From the NCBI RefSeq assembly GCF_003672135.1, contig NC_039509.1, forward strand, positions 14,952,663 through 15,016,662: a stretch of DNA of 64,000 nucleotides. Direction: 5' to 3'. Below the pieces are notes generated by a model, which saw nothing but the letters and a program-made list of their open reading frames with translations, had not been told where the DNA came from and did not search any database. The number at the start of each line of letters is the position of its first letter. Within the stretch, counting starts at the first letter, position 1. Origin of the DNA: Ooceraea biroi (lineage: Eukaryota > Arthropoda > Insecta > Hymenoptera > Formicidae). The position numbers and the translations under genes are program-made. Below, one piece after another: positions 13,272 through 26,001 of the stretch.

Positions 13272-13991
13272 GGGGGGAGCCTGCTTTAGAACGCTGAAAA
13301 TAAGGTATATTTTACGAATTGTTTTTGGAGAAACTATACAGCGGATCATTATAAAACTTTGATGCATTTATTGGTACATGTTTAAAGATAAAAAAATTAT
13401 TTTTTGATTTGAATGTATCGCTTGTAGAGGTCGTCCTGGAGAAATCCTAGTGCAGCCGCGTCGCCGGCATTGCAAATTGGTGAGCATTCTCCTGCCTCCA
13501 AATTTCGTCTAAACTGAAAAATTGAAATATGTTCTCGTTATTTATGAATTCCCATCGTCGATGAACCAAAGAGAGAAGAAAAAAGTTGAAAAGTGCCAAA
13601 ATGGTGGAGCTTAGAACACAAAAGTACGATTTTTAGGCAAAGTTTTTGAACTTTTTCATGCAAAAATAATTGTTTAACTTAATGTTTTTATGAATATTAA
13701 AGGTTCATCGACGATGGGAATTCATAAATAACGAGAAAATATTTCAATTTTTCAGTTTGGATGAAATTTGGGGGCAGGAGAATGCTCACCAATTTACAAT
13801 GCCGGCTGCACTAAGATGCCTCCAGGACGACCTCTACAGACGATATATTCAAATCAAAAAATAATTTTTGTTATCTTTAAACATGTACTAATAAACGCAT
13901 AAAAGTTTTATAATGATCCGCTGTATAGTTTCTCCAAAAAAAATTCGTAAAATTATACCTTATTTTCAACGTTCTAAAGCAGGCTCCCCCC
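13272..13991. mobile_element. TTAA-flanked foldback element, 720 bp
   Basis: The arms at 13272-13567 and 13702-13991 are reverse complements over about 290 bp with a spacer of about 134 bp. The outer ends read GGGGGGAGCCTGCTTTA on the left and its complement on the right, and TTAA lies directly outside both ends (13268-13271 and 13992-13995). A TTAA target duplication is the hallmark of piggyBac-like elements, although piggyBac ends usually start with CCC rather than GGG; other TTAA-using families are possible. No transposase is present, so it is non-autonomous. The arms show a handful of substitutions and small indels, so it is not brand new. Confidence 0.85.
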
Positions 13992-14829
13992 TTAAATTGC
14001 AGCTAGTCCGTCGCACGCGATTGTCCTCGAGAGAGCCCGATTATCCGTTCTATCCGGCAATGCACCGCAATGAAACGCATCGCGCAAGAGAACATTCGGT
14101 TTGCAACCGGACTGTTTCGTTGAGCAGAGCGTCAAATAAACGTTGCTTGTTATCCCCGATATCGGCGAGGCAATCAGAATCTTCTACAGTCACGCACGCA
14201 TCGTAGCCGCGTTAAAGGGATACCTGAACGGCACGCGAATGGGAATTATTTTAGAGCGTACAATTACCGAAAACGCGCGCAAGCCTCGTCGATTGCGATG
14301 ATCGCGTCTTAGCATCACATGTGTCAAGCGTTTCGCATCGCACGTACCGGAAGTACCGAGCAAATTAGGCGAGGGCGAATTAGAGCGAAGTAAGTTCTAT
14401 GTTCCGCTAGCGATGCGCACGTTTGTCGTTTGCCGGATTGCCGAAAAGTGCGACCGTGATCATCGCCCAGCTGGAAATTCCATCATGCGATCCTATGCAT
14501 GCCGTGCTTCGGATGACCGCAAGTTATCGTGTTCCATTAGCTTGCCGCTGCGCTGCAAGTGGTGTTTTTTTAATAAGTGCCGTTAAAACGGCGAGATATA
14601 CCGCAGCGTATACGTCAACGTCAACGTCATCGAGCAGTAAATGTATTAATATAAATTGCATCATCAGAAAATACCTACAAAGATACGCGATGAAACATTT
14701 ATGAAATCCATCTCTTCGCTGCTAATTTCCTCCTTACTTTTCGTCACTTGACGTTTCCAGCGTGAAAATATTAATTCAGAGCAGCAGCGCGTGCCACAGC
14801 GTTAATGAATCACATCTTCCTCTTCCTCA

Positions 14830-14878
14830 GTCCCTCTCTTTCTCTCTCTTCCTCCCTCTTCCTCTCTCTCTCTCTCTC
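14830..14878. repeat. CT-rich microsatellite
   Basis: Pyrimidine-only tract of CCTCT, TCTC and final pure CT units. Confidence 0.88.
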
Positions 14879-16122
14879 ATCTACTCTCTTTCCGGCTCGC
14901 CGCATCAGAGTGTTTCGGCCTAGCTGAACCACACCGGACGGTCATCCGGGGCATCGTCGCCCACGTCGGCCGAGTGGTCCATTGAAAGCGCCGTTGAAAA
15001 GAGCCAATATTCCGCTCGGGCGCCCTATGCAGAGTTCGATTCATCGGGGAATTCAATTAGCGCCAGTTGCCGGAAACCTCAAGTAATTTGCGCACGGCCG
15101 ACGTTACCCTCCTCGCCCTGCGGACGCGACGCGACACGATTGCGTCTCTCTGTCCCGCGGATGCAACGGGGATTCCGTTGCTCTCCCCTGCACCCCACAG
15201 AAGCCTTTGGTCACCGCGTTCTCGCGCCTGGGAAACCGAGGCGACCATTGTAGTACGTGCCTGCCAGGGACGTATCGAGGATATTCACCGGCTACAAGAG
15301 CAGGAGAGGGTTACCGGGGGATGAACCGACGCTGCTATCAATCAAGTCCGTAGCAACCGGGCCCGCGTCCGCGGCAGATTATACCGGGGGGGTGGCGTGG
15401 GCGGAAGGCGGATAAGATTGAACGGTGTTCCCGGACCACCGAAAAGTATCAGGTTTTCATCGGAAGCCCCGTCGACGTCGTTTTCACGCGTCCAACTTCT
15501 GAGTGTGCGATCCACGCTAGCTGGGAAAGGTTCACTCATCTACATTAAAGCTTCAATTATTTCTCGACTTTTATTGTTTGAGAGGATGACCCGTGGCCCT
15601 GTTACTTTCAGACAGGTCAGGGAACATTTACGAAGTTTTTATTTTTGAACTTATTTCGGCATAATTTAAAAATAACTCACATTTTTCGTGAGCTTTTAGC
15701 ACAAGATCGAATATTTTCCTGATGAAAATGTCAATTATGTGATACAAAAAGCTTGAAATAAGAGTGAAGGAGATTTGATTTTACCGAAATCTATTTAATA
15801 CTTGGTACTTGCGTCATCGAAAACGTATGACTTTGGTGCGCTCCAGAATGCGAACGTAATTAGTGCATTCAGTCGAACATAATTGTTTACCGGCAACGCC
15901 TAGCATCCTGAATCCGACAGGTGCGTGTATATACTCATCTTGAATATGTGTTCCGTATGCAATCGAGGATTAGATATGAGTAAAAATATCGTAAATAATA
16001 TCGGAATGCAGCAGGATATCTCGAATCTTGCATGAATATTGAAAAGCAATAATATAACTGCTAATAAATAAAAATTTCGTGAAATATAATCGAATATCGT
16101 GCACTTGGCTTTTTGAAAATGA

Positions 16123-16144
16123 TTATATATATATATATATATAT
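16123..16144. repeat. (AT)n microsatellite
   Basis: About 22 bases of alternating AT. Confidence 0.92.
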
Positions 16145-19100
16145 GTATAAACAAAAAGCCAATTTATATAAAACTATGAATATAGGAACTCTGTCGTATG
16201 GTGCTATGTATTCGAACAATTTGGCGAAATGTGCAAAAAATTAAAAATAACGTGTTATATGTAATACTCTTGTGAATCGCGTGAAAATTGCGGGCAAATA
16301 TCAATTGCAAAATTCTTCCCATGCAATTCACACAGTCAATACAAACGCAACAAGAGACTCGAGTGTCATTTCCACAAGCACCGCGATCTCACGAAATTCG
16401 AGGCGCTTATAACGTGCGCCTGAATATCTTGGATACGGTCGTTTTGACTTTCAATGGGAGCTTGATTGTACGAAGCAGCTCGCGAGTGAAGAGTATTTCG
16501 TAAGTATAATACATCGAATGAAACAGCAATTTTTCCTAGTATTACGCGATTCCATCAGAACGACACTCGAATATTGAATTGATTCAAATTCATGAGTACA
16601 TATCGTGCTTGATTCTATCCCTATTTGAAGGGATCCAATTGACGGTGCAATACCCATGTACACAAGCTCGCACCCACGTGCGTGTGTATGTCCGTAATTG
16701 AGCCGCGTGCACATCAAGATCAATGCGCCTTGGACGCGCCAGAAGCTAATACATTATCAATGTCGAAATCAAGAATATATTTGAGATAGTTGTTTTCGCG
16801 CTGACAACCGACAAATTTGCGAGGACATGGAAAATCTTGTACGATGCTCCCGAGAAGTTTGGATAATAATATTTTAAAATATTATTGAATTTTAGACGAA
16901 GGAAGATTTTAATTTAGGACTTCGTACTTTCTTCATTTAAATGAAGATAAGTCGCGCTGCAGTTGAGTAACTGGAATTTATCGACAACTGCTGGCGATTC
17001 TTGCGTTCGAAGTGTTGGACATCGTCTCTTATTAATCGCAACGGCAAGCATTTTCCGCATACTTCTCGCGACATGACGCTACGACGAAGCCACGATCGAA
17101 GTCGGATTCGAAAGATATTATTTTCGAACACTTCCTCTTGAGAGCGCTTGAGAGTGCTTTGCAAATGATGGGATTAAGTTCCGGATAATTTGCCGACGAA
17201 CTTTCCAATATCCGGGAAACGTAAGTTCCCATTCATCGGCGGCGGACGAGTGAGTTGGGTGACGGGGCGGACGGGATATCCCGGCAGGGGGTAGTAAACG
17301 GCGACGGATCTACATTCTGTGCATTCTTGTACGTGATTGTTATTAGGTCGTTGCACCAGGCGGTCGCGCGCGATCTCAAATGGCAGGAGCAATTTGTTCG
17401 AGAGTATTTATTACCTGGCACGCGGAACGCGAAGGCCTCATCCTTCCGGTTTGCGATAGGGTGAAGATGGTGAAGGAGGCGAGCAGAAGAGCAGACGACC
17501 GGAAGATTACATTCGCTCTCCGAGAAAACGTAATATAGAAAGGAATTTAATAATGTCGGCGGGACGCACGCGCGCGCACGCTTCTGAGGCATACGTGGGC
17601 AGGAGTTTTATTCATCATCGCGCACCGATGCGAGCAGAAAGAGATTTCCCGGCAGGTGCGGGAAACAGTCGCTGTCGCGCGCCGCGACGACGCCGAAAAC
17701 TAGGAAACGCGGACGTTGAGAGATAATCTTCCACGGGTTTTTAGCTTCAGGAAGCATCTCGCCCGAGATACGCGGCGACGGCGGTCATTTGTTGCGAGCG
17801 CGCTCGAGGAAGCTCATCGCGAGATGCTGCTGGAAGAAAACCGTTGCGTGCCAACAAAATGACATTTGCCATCTTCCACTTTTGAGAATTTCATTTCTAA
17901 AATGGTTCCGAAAAAAATTACACATAAATATATCAAGATAATAATTGAAAGTTCATCTTTTAGCATTATTTTTAAATGGACTGAAAATGCTGTCATTATT
18001 TTGACGTGCAAATTTAAGTAATCGCGCGCGACGTTATTTTAAATATAATTTTTCATCTCGGATCATTGTATATGATAATGGAATGGAATCGGTCATTGTC
18101 ATATACAATAATAATGGGACAATGATTAAAAATGCTTGCGCTTCGAGTAAGTTCGTTTTTAATAATAAAAAAGACGTTTTCAACAAATTACATATATCTG
18201 TGGTTTTGTTGGCTGGTACAAAGGTATGGAACACGTGTCATGACGAATGCTTCGCAATTTTATAAGAATTATTGAACCGTGCAAACAGCATGAAAAAGAA
18301 CATACACAAAAAGCGCGAGTTTCGAAGCGTGAACTTGATAACAGCATGTTGTATGTACTTTCATGTGCTTTCATTGCTCACTGCGGAAAAGAGCCATTGC
18401 GAAACGATGATTCACGTCATTGCTGACATTGATATCGTGATATCAATGTCTATATATCCTGATACATTCTGATATCTTAAGTGCTTTCCAAAAGCAATCA
18501 TTTTTGTTAAAAAAGGTTTATGTTTTATTAACAATTTATTAACTATGCATGTGCATTTATTTTAAATAAATTTTAATAGAATCTTTCTGTTATATACGCG
18601 TAAGTAACATAATGTAATGTAAAAAATGACGTAATTGTAAAGAACTATGGCACTCGCGCAAATTTGTTGTTAGGAAAAATTCATCTTTTGTTGAGTAACA
18701 TGTAATCGAAAGAAACTGATGCAAGACGTCCTTTCAACGTCTAATTTTGTATAAACTTGATGAATAATAGATGTTAATCCAGCTTGATGGGATAAGATTG
18801 ATGTCTTTCGAGTGTAGATTCCATTATTTCTTTTTCAGTGTTCATCATATTTCTTCATAATTAGTTTATGCCAAATTAAGTTAGGATCTCCAAAACATGA
18901 ATTTATCTCAAACAAGTACGTTTATACTGGGAATGTAGAACTGTTTAATTATGTTTGTCTTTGATATCTTAATTTTCTTGCAAATATTTTCGCGTGTTTC
19001 AACGATCAGACTTCTTCAATTTAATATTTTTAGACTTCGACTTTTCCTTTCCCTGAAGTTATATTGAGTTCATCTTGATAAGCAGACATATCTGTGACAT

Positions 19101-22100
19101 AAAAGCGAATATTCGTTGCAAGATTTGCTTTTACAAGAAGTGAGATTTCTGCAGCAAGACTGTAATTTATACAATATTGGAATCTTTCGATACGCGTACA
19201 CAATAAATCTTTTTCTTCCTGAATGTTATCAAAGTTTAGTAATTACGCGAAACGAATTAAAAATGCTACGCTTGCATTTTGTCGAGATATATCTCTCCCT
19301 AGATATTTGAACAAAATTTATAAAAGGGTAATACGATAAAGTTTGATTCAACTTCAGGAACTAATCTTTGAGTTCGTCGTATAAGGAAATTTACATAAAA
19401 ATCGCGATTTAGATTGAACGGTAAAATTCTGACTATTTCATAATTTTATTCATGCTTTATAATAATTATAAGGTACTGGATTTTTCTGAATTATATGTTA
19501 TTTGTTTGCTGTGTTAGTTAAATTGCACCTCGTTCAATAACAGAAATGACGATAATTCGCGTATTTTTGCTGAACGTGTATCATACGAGGAAAATATTCA
19601 GAGAGAAATCGTATTGTGAATAAATATTAGTCAATAAATAAATAAGATTTAATTTTATCAATCTCGCGCTCTTCAAAATCTCGTTTTATGACTATACAGA
19701 GATGATGACGCGGGGTTCGCTAAATTCTCGTGTTGATACCATTTGCCTGCATTTTGTTGTTCATTCTGCTATAATATCTATAATAAACGTATGCATATTT
19801 GTTGATATATCAAATCATCTGAAATTTCTGTCATTAAAATTCCATCATTTATTCGGTTGCGTATTAAAATACATCGTCGCACGAAAACCTCAAATAAAGA
19901 TACGTTTAATACATACAAAAGTATCCATAATATTTCACGGGATGTCTCTCTCTCTATAATACTTTAATCTATTAATTGTTTTATTATATGCATTTTTTAT
20001 ACACAATTTTATTTAAATTGAATATGAAAAATTGGAATACTGAAATATATCCATTCTTCGTCGATATTTTTCTCGTATATCCAGAATGTGCTTGTTATGC
20101 ATAAATAAACATCATTTTAATCTTTCCGATTAAACGTAAATGCCAAATATATGCGTGTTTGCACACATTTGCCACGGAAAAAATTTATTATTTATCCGGA
20201 TACCTAGATGTGGAAGGCGGTAGATCGCTCGATCGTGCGGAATCACTTCGAAGTCGAAGTCCGCACAGTCGTTTTGAAGTCCTCCAACGATTTGTCATCG
20301 TTACTTGGTCGTTTTGCAGAATCTCTTGTATCTCCCGACGAAACCGCGACCGTTCATTTCGGATTCTATCGGCGAAGGAATAAACTGTAAAACATCGCGA
20401 GCAGAGAGATCGAGCAGCGGAGATCTCGGAGATGCTTGCGGCAGAATATGCGAAGGCGTGTGTGCGTGTTGTGTGAAGTAGAGGGAGGAAGGGAAAGCGA
20501 AGATTAGAGGGAGATGCTTACCCTTCATGCACGTCCGACACGGAAGATTTGGCGGACGGTGTTAGGAAAATCCTCTTTGCGATAAGAGCATTTCCGTAGC
20601 TTTCCCGTGGAAGAGCAACGGCCCCCGTGTCGAGAGGAAACAATCGAACTTAAATCGCTCGCCTCTCATCGACCTCCCTCAAGCCACCATTCAACGACGC
20701 GACGGTTTTGCTAGTGAGAACTTTTCTATTTAACGTCAATATGATTTAAACGTGCTTAATCGTCCGTCTATTGCATCAGAAAAGATCGGATGATACCTTC
20801 GTCAATGTAAATTTTATCGATAATTACGAATCGACTGTGACACGTACTTGATTCTCTTTTCGATAAAGTAATATCGTCGCGTATTTTTATTCTACCTTGC
20901 AATGTGCTTTACAGTTGGTATCAGCATTTTATGTAAAATTACTCGAGTCAAAGCAGAGACGCTAAGTTAAGTGGCATGCGGACTCGCGAGCGAAATTCAA
21001 GCGAGTCGTCGGCTGTCCGTGTGACATCCTTATTAAGGATGCCTGCGGCTTTCGCGGTGTCCGATCGGGGGTGACTCTTAGCGTTCGAGGAGTGATCCTT
21101 AATTGCCGGCAGTGAAGTTTCGAAGGCTTTGCTCCCTCCTCCTCCCTTTTTCCTCTCCGCCGGAGCCGAGACAAGACGAAAGTGCTGAGCATCGAATTTT
21201 CGGTGCAACTCGGTTCTCGGAGATCGAACGGTACTCCATCTTCGTTCGCGCACGGACAAGTCAGGGAACGACAAAAGAATGGCGTTAGAAAATATCGAAA
21301 AACTGCTCGGACTCGTGCTCGCCAGCGAATACTGAAAAAGCGTCGCACGCGTTCGGCCATCTGGCGCGGAAACATCTTGTAACAGTGGTTCCGGAGTAAC
21401 TGCGACGGCAACTTTCACGGATGCTGCAGCAGCAAGCTGCGACGATCTCCTTGTTTGTGAAATAAGCAATAACAGAAATGTTCAACAATGTAAAAAGAGC
21501 GGTGTAAAATGCCGAAGTGCGCGGTAGACAATAGTAGGTCGCGTGTGAACGCGCGCTAGAAGTACGCTTGGAGTTCTTCAATTTAGCATTGAAATGCTCG
21601 AACGATGGAAGCTGTTATCGTTAATTAGCAAAGCGTCACTCCGATCAAAGACGCAATTTTTCCTGAATTTTCCGAAACCGATTTCCCTGCTCCATCATCT
21701 ACGACCTCGTTCACTTGGACGCCCGCGGCGATCCGCGAACGCGACGATCACCGTCAGTCGAGCGTATCGTCACACCTCGCGCGAAACTGCCAATCAGTGG
21801 CACTTCACTAACCCCTGGCCGAGGGGTGGTTCAATGCATAATCTCTCGCTCCACTTCGCGAGAATGGGATCCCGCGGCGCGTCGCTGCGCGTCTCGGATC
21901 GCCGGGAAGTGGGCGATCTGGAAATTCGGTTACGGGCCTCGTTACCCTCGTCTCTCGCACCCCCTCGGGCTGTCGACAGCCCCGCTGGGGCTTCGAAAGT
22001 CCCACGCGAGGGAGTTTCTCAACTCGTTTTCACGAGCCGTTTGTGCCCGACATTCGCGATACCCACGATCATGCTTACCTCCCTGCTCTCTCTCGATCCT

Positions 22101-24766
22101 GTCGTGACTGGGAGTCGCTCGATAGTTCGCGGATTTTCAATGTGTCACGAGAAACAGAGCCGCTTAAATTTAATGGAGCCACTGGTATTCTCTGTCTTCT
22201 CTGGCTATCAAATTTCAATACTATTAAGTATCGATAAGGGAGCAGATGGTACATTTAAATTAAGCTTATATAATTTAATACTATTTATATTTCGATATCA
22301 GGCACATGTCTCAAGGAAATTTTCAGTACCTGTTTAGTTTTATAGAAGAAACATTTTTCTGTAATTTCTTGAGAAAAATATATGAAAGTGAAATAAAAAT
22401 TTGAAATTAAAATTTTCTGCGATGTGCTAGAATATTTAAATTGTTCAAACGTGCGTTTTTTCCTGCGCGATATTTTATCTGAAAGATTGCAATACTTATA
22501 CATTTCTATTTATAAAAGCAAATTTAGTAGAATATTCATAGTCCTTCGGGGTTGATGACATCAAATGAGTGCATGTTCATACGCAACTCTCGCACGCGTT
22601 TGTAATTGTTCTGGCCGAGTTACTCTGACTCCAATGATGATATTATGTTAATAACTCACTCGCAAAGCCGTCTCGGCTTTATCTTCAATCACTTAAGTGC
22701 ATAAGAAGTATGCAAGACTGACATACACACATATTACAATATAATGGTAACAACATGAAGCTAAAAAAGTCGCGTACCGTTATCGACAATTGATCTTAGC
22801 ATATTTTAATAATTAGAAATTGACACTTTCGTGCAGATAAATAAGTGCATTTCAGATAATAAATAATAACGTGTTGCTTCTACCGTGTCATTTCTCCCTG
22901 TTTGCGCGTGCACATCGGAAGTTAATTAATTAGCGCACTTGGCGGAACAAAATGAGTCTATCGACAGTTTCGTGTACACGTGACCACATAAATTCATCGT
23001 GTTGCTTCCTATCGCGCGAGCTTGTACGGCACGTTCAAACTACTCGACGTTTAAGTGTGCTTACGCGTTTAGAGAGCATTTATTATACCGGATGAGTTAT
23101 TCGTACCGGTGCAATCTGGGGTAGAAGCGGCTGTTAATAAAACTTTCATTTACAGGAGTTAATTACCTGGACGGCACAAGCGGGAAACTAATTGCGATAG
23201 TTGAAGCGCTCTTCGTGAGGCTGGCTCGAGTTTAATAAATGTAACTACGCTGTTACGCAACTGTAGCTTTTGCTTCTTTCTTTCTCTTTCTTTCCCCCCA
23301 ATAAATATTTATATTTTCTTGATTTGTATTTCGCTGCGTGCATTTCTCAAACTACGCGCATACCGAGCGGAGTCCCAAATCACAGTTTCTCTAAACCTTT
23401 ATTCATTTGAATGTAAATAAAAAATGGAAGCGGTTCCATTAGCTCGCTGAAAACGCGTGTTCACTCGTTGTGTTTTATTTTTTTCCTGAAGAGGTAGGTA
23501 ACGCAGGGTTAAGTGCCATGATGACGGGCGCCGTTAGCAGTCCCCTATGATATCCGACGCTGCTGGGATTGCAATATCTTATAACATCCTATATGGATGT
23601 CAGAATATATCAAATTTCAAGATTTTTACAGCCACCGGATAGCCGTTGCGTTAATATTCTTTGTCTCTTCATAAATTGAACAATACAAATTTGCCATAAA
23701 TAGAAAGAACGAGACATAATAAGAACTTTCAGATTATAAAAAGATACATATTAGTTTCAACTTGATATCATTAAGATTATTTAATGTCAAAATTGAGAAA
23801 CGTTGTTTCATTATATTTCTGGTAGCATGTCTTAAAATTGATCAGAAAATTGATGGACGAGGATAGTCGCGTACATCGCATAAATTTGATCTGCGTAGAC
23901 GTTTTCAGACTGATTACTTATCAATGATTGATTATGAATATCCTTAATCCGCTAATGGCTTTTAACCAACAGATTTACCTCTAAACGTCACCAGCTTTTA
24001 TCGCGTCTGTCGGCGGATAATTATTCTTCGTGATAAAGACAAATGTTGCGTGCGTGGATAATCGATAATTTCGCGATACAAATCTGATCATCGGAGGTGA
24101 TCCTTATTATCGCCGGGCGGGATTGAATCGCCCGTTAGCGCTGCGTCGTGCCGATGCTTCATCAATCACGAACGCTGCGCGGTCTTTTCTCTTTTGTCGG
24201 CAGCTACGGATTTCGTCGCCGTTTGTCGCCGTTCGCTCGGAAATTAGGACGGAATCCGAAGAACGCGGCGGAGCGTTCTTACCGCGGCAATTTATCACGG
24301 CTCACGCTCGAAACTCAAATACGCCCGGTTCTGCTATCGTCGACGAGACCGGGGTGAGGGTTCTGATACAATAGACGAGGAACGTGTGCCCGTTCGCGAG
24401 GCGAAAGCAAACTTCGCGACTGCGACCGCCGGGTCAATTGTCTCGTTTCCCCGCCAGTCGCCAGTCGATATTGCGGAACTTGATTGCGCGAGTTCCGATC
24501 GCCGACAAATATTATTCGGGATGCCGGACGCGTCTCGTAATCGGGTGTGTGTCGTTGCGGGGAAAATGAGAGGTTTGACGAGAGGTTTCGCGGCGTTGTC
24601 TCATCGAGGCGATTAATCTCTCGTGCTACTACTGGTCCATCGGACTTTCTTTGTCCTTAATGTGCGACAACTTTCAGGCATCGCTTCTGACGATTGTAAA
24701 TTTGGCAGCTTTGCAATTTTGCATTATTTGCAACCTACCTATACCTCTACAATGCATATAATATTA

Positions 24767-24793
24767 GGAGTGTGATTTAGTTTTGAGGGTTTT
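24767..24793 (+). repeat. mariner C left terminal inverted repeat
   Basis: 27 bases matching the complement of 25975-26001 with one mismatch at the third position; TA precedes it. Confidence 0.9.
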
Positions 24794-24934
24794 GCAACAG
24801 ATGGCTGTAGTGTCAGTTTGTTCCAATAGCTGTTTCCGATAACTGTTGTTTCTTACAGTCTTGACATTATCCATGACATTTAGTAGCATTATAGCAATAG
24901 ATGCAATAACAGTCGTGTTTATATCATCGTAAAA

Positions 24935-25927
24935 ATGCAACTTCCGAAAACTCTTTAGCATTTTCGACATGCGTTGCTTTTGTTTTTTAATCAAAAGAAA
25001 ACTGCGGCTGACGGTTATAGAATTCTCGTGGAAACTTATGGTGATTCTGCCCCATCAATTAAGACGTGTGAATACTGGTTTAGACGCTTTAAAAGTGGCG
25101 ATACTGATGTGAAGGACAAAGAACGCTCGGGACAACCAAGAAAGCTTGAAAATGCAGATTTGCAAGCATTATTGGACGAAAATCCAATACAATCCACTTC
25201 AGAACTTGCCAGAGCATTAAATGTTGATCGTACAACAGTTACCAAACATTTACATGAAATGGGAAAAATTCAGAAAGAAGGAAATGGGTTCGACATCAAT
25301 TGTCAGAAAGTGCCATTGCGAACCGGCAAAAAAAGAAGAGTCTTTTGTCTCGGATTGTTACTGGGGATGAAAAGTGGATCTATTTTGATAATCCGAAACG
25401 CAGAAAATCATGGGTGGATCCAGGCGAACCATCAACATCCACTCCGAGACGCAATATTCACGGTTCAAAAGTAATGCTCTGTATTTGGTGGGATAGCGTA
25501 CTATGAGCTGTTAAATCCGCATGAGACTGTCACGGCTGATCGTTATCGACACCAATTGTACAAGTTGAAGCAAGCATTGGACGAAAAACGACTACCAATT
25601 GCGAGTAAACGACGGAAAGTGATTCTTCTTCGTGACAACGCTCGACCTCACGTTGCGTTATCAGTGAAACAAACACTATTAGAGCTTGAATGGCAAGTCT
25701 TACCGCACCCCGCGTATTCTCCGAACATTGCTCCATGCGATTATTATTTGTTTCGGTCGATGCAACACGCTTTAGAGGATACACACTTTGATAATTTGGA
25801 AGAAGTGCGAAAATTCGTCGACGAATGGATCAACTGAAAAGAAGAGTGATTTTATCGTCGTGGAATCCATCTCTTGCCAGAAAGATGGGAAAAAGTTATA
25901 GAAAACGAAGGAAAATATTTTGATTAA
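24935..25927 (+). pseudogene. mariner transposase pseudogene, copy C
   Basis: The likely original start is the ATG at 24935, about 170 bp inside the left end as usual for mariner, but a TAG at 24956-24958 follows after seven codons. The frame then continues with QKKTAADGY, a helix-turn-helix region (STSELARALNVDRTTVTKHL) and a frameshift near 25285. In the new frame come WVRHQLSE and the first catalytic block VTGDEKW. A second frameshift, with apparent loss of roughly 11 bases, lies after the WWD motif near 25498. The original frame then carries RDNARPH and YSPNIAPCDYYLF, whose Asp residues are separated by 34 residues as in the DD34D site. Two in-frame TGA codons (25835-25837 and 25847-25849) precede the C-terminal LPERWEKV block and the final TAA at 25925-25927. 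With three stops and two frameshifts it is inactive. Confidence 0.92.
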
Positions 25928-25974
25928 GGTATTCATTCATTATCATATTTAAATACATGCGTTTTTGAGCAAAA

Positions 25975-26001
25975 AAAACCCTCAAAACTAAATCACACCC
26001 C
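25975..26001 (-). repeat. mariner C right terminal inverted repeat
   Basis: Mirror of the left end; followed by TA at 26002-26003. Confidence 0.9.

Larger units (their letters stand above)
13992..24766. other. Long non-coding stretch, no gene recognised
   Basis: About 10.8 kb with no recognisable gene or transposon terminus. It holds a CT-rich tract at 14830-14878 and an AT run at 16123-16144. A small imperfect hairpin occurs at 18066-18109, with 16-base arms around a 12-base loop and one mismatch. The longest frame is 21594-22337 (+, 247 codons); it overlaps other long frames on both strands in a GC-richer patch (about 20950-22110) and shows no domain, so I do not call it a gene. Parts may be introns of genes lying outside. 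Confidence 0.5.
24767..26001 (+). mobile_element. mariner element copy C (different subfamily)
   Basis: This 1235-bp unit has terminal inverted repeats of about 27 bp (24767-24793 and 25975-26001), one beginning GGAGTGTGATTTAGTTTTGA and the other differing from it at one base. TA lies directly outside both ends (24765-24766 and 26002-26003). The ends and coding region differ clearly from copies A and B, so this is another mariner lineage. Its later coding part (YYELL, TADRYR, ALDEKR, PERWEKV) resembles the mauritiana/Mos1 group as I recall it; that subfamily call is tentative. Confidence 0.93.

Noticed and set aside
20948..21469. Overlapping minus-strand frames of 173 and 149 codons
   Set aside because: Two phases of the same strand and frames on the opposite strand are open together, which reflects base composition rather than a gene.
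21594..22337. 247-codon plus-strand frame, the longest in the window
   Set aside because: No recognisable domain, overlaps long frames in other phases and strands in a GC-richer patch, and its composition looks like translated non-coding DNA.
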